From contig DAOWOG010000097.1 in NCBI GenBank assembly GCA_030642185.1, positions 1 through 5,904 of the forward strand: a stretch of 5,904 nucleotides of DNA, read 5' to 3'. The position numbers were made by a program, and so were the translations under genes. Origin of the DNA: Helicobacteraceae bacterium (GTDB taxonomy: Bacteria; Campylobacterota; Campylobacteria; Campylobacterales; Sulfurimonadaceae). A model generated the notes under the pieces. It made no database searches, was not told the DNA's origin, and saw only the letters and a list, made by a program, of their open reading frames with translations. Below, piece by piece: positions 5,787 to 5,904 of this stretch; position 1 is the stretch's first letter; every line of letters begins with the position of its first letter.

Positions 5787-5904
5787 TCAATAATAATCGT
5801 ATTTGCCTGCGGCAACGTCTGCCTTAATCTCATCAAGGCTCTCTTGCATCACATTTAGAAGTATTTTGGCAGCCTCATTATCATCTGCTTCAGGAACATC
5901 CCAA
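5787..5904 (-). CDS. C-terminal end of an unrecognised protein (cut by the right edge)
   Basis: Reading the minus strand from the right edge, one frame is open for 38 codons before a TGA at 5787-5789. It encodes an acidic, probably helical tail from WDVPEADDNEAAK to EIKADVAAGKYDYY. The composition looks like real protein (Ala, Asp, Glu and Lys in an amphipathic pattern), whereas the in-register frame starting one base earlier hits a stop at once. The start lies outside the window. It ends 29 bp before the permease start on the same strand, so it is probably the preceding gene of that operon. I do not recognise the family from this fragment. Confidence 0.6.
   Translation of the reverse strand, partial: WDVPEADDNEAAKILLNVMQESLDEIKADVAAGKYDYY

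Overview
The window reads as a low- to moderate-GC chromosomal segment of a Gram-negative bacterium. It encodes Sec signal peptides, an outer-membrane beta-barrel ending in Phe and a Fur-type operator. The general style (AT-rich promoters, short tightly packed genes, transporter families) suggests a Campylobacterota member related to Sulfurimonas or Sulfurovum. That placement is an impression from composition and gene content, not a database match.

Left part (1-648, + strand): two overlapping small integral membrane proteins (67 aa, possibly cut by the window edge, and 148 aa). I recognise no characterised family. The second gene runs 72 bp into the convergent gene that follows, so there is no intergenic terminator space.

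Second block (577-2640, - strand): an apparently iron-regulated operon. A sigma70-type promoter at 2605-2633 has one Fur-like box in its spacer and a second, better one just upstream of the ribosome binding site. It drives an outer-membrane beta-barrel of the MetA/SphA-like 'transporter' type, then 35 bp later an exported ApbE (FAD:protein FMN transferase). ApbE covalently attaches FMN to extracytoplasmic redox proteins. No recognisable substrate protein is encoded in the window.

Third block (2680-5904, - strand): in transcription order, the C-terminal end of an unrecognised protein (cut by the right edge), an APC-family amino acid permease, a CPA2-type cation:proton antiporter and a two-CBS-domain protein. 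The antiporter and CBS genes overlap by ATGA, suggesting the CBS protein is the nucleotide-sensing regulator of an antiporter that lacks its own cytoplasmic regulatory domain.

Between the permease and antiporter genes lies a 63-bp nearly perfect palindrome. It has 21-bp terminal inverted repeats (one mismatch) and is flanked by a 4-bp direct repeat TTAC, the signature of a miniature inverted-repeat transposable element. It sits immediately downstream of an extended -10 promoter and so would form a long hairpin in the 5' leader of the antiporter-CBS mRNA, just before the ribosome binding site. I see no tRNA, rRNA or CRISPR, and no gene-free stretch over 300 bases.
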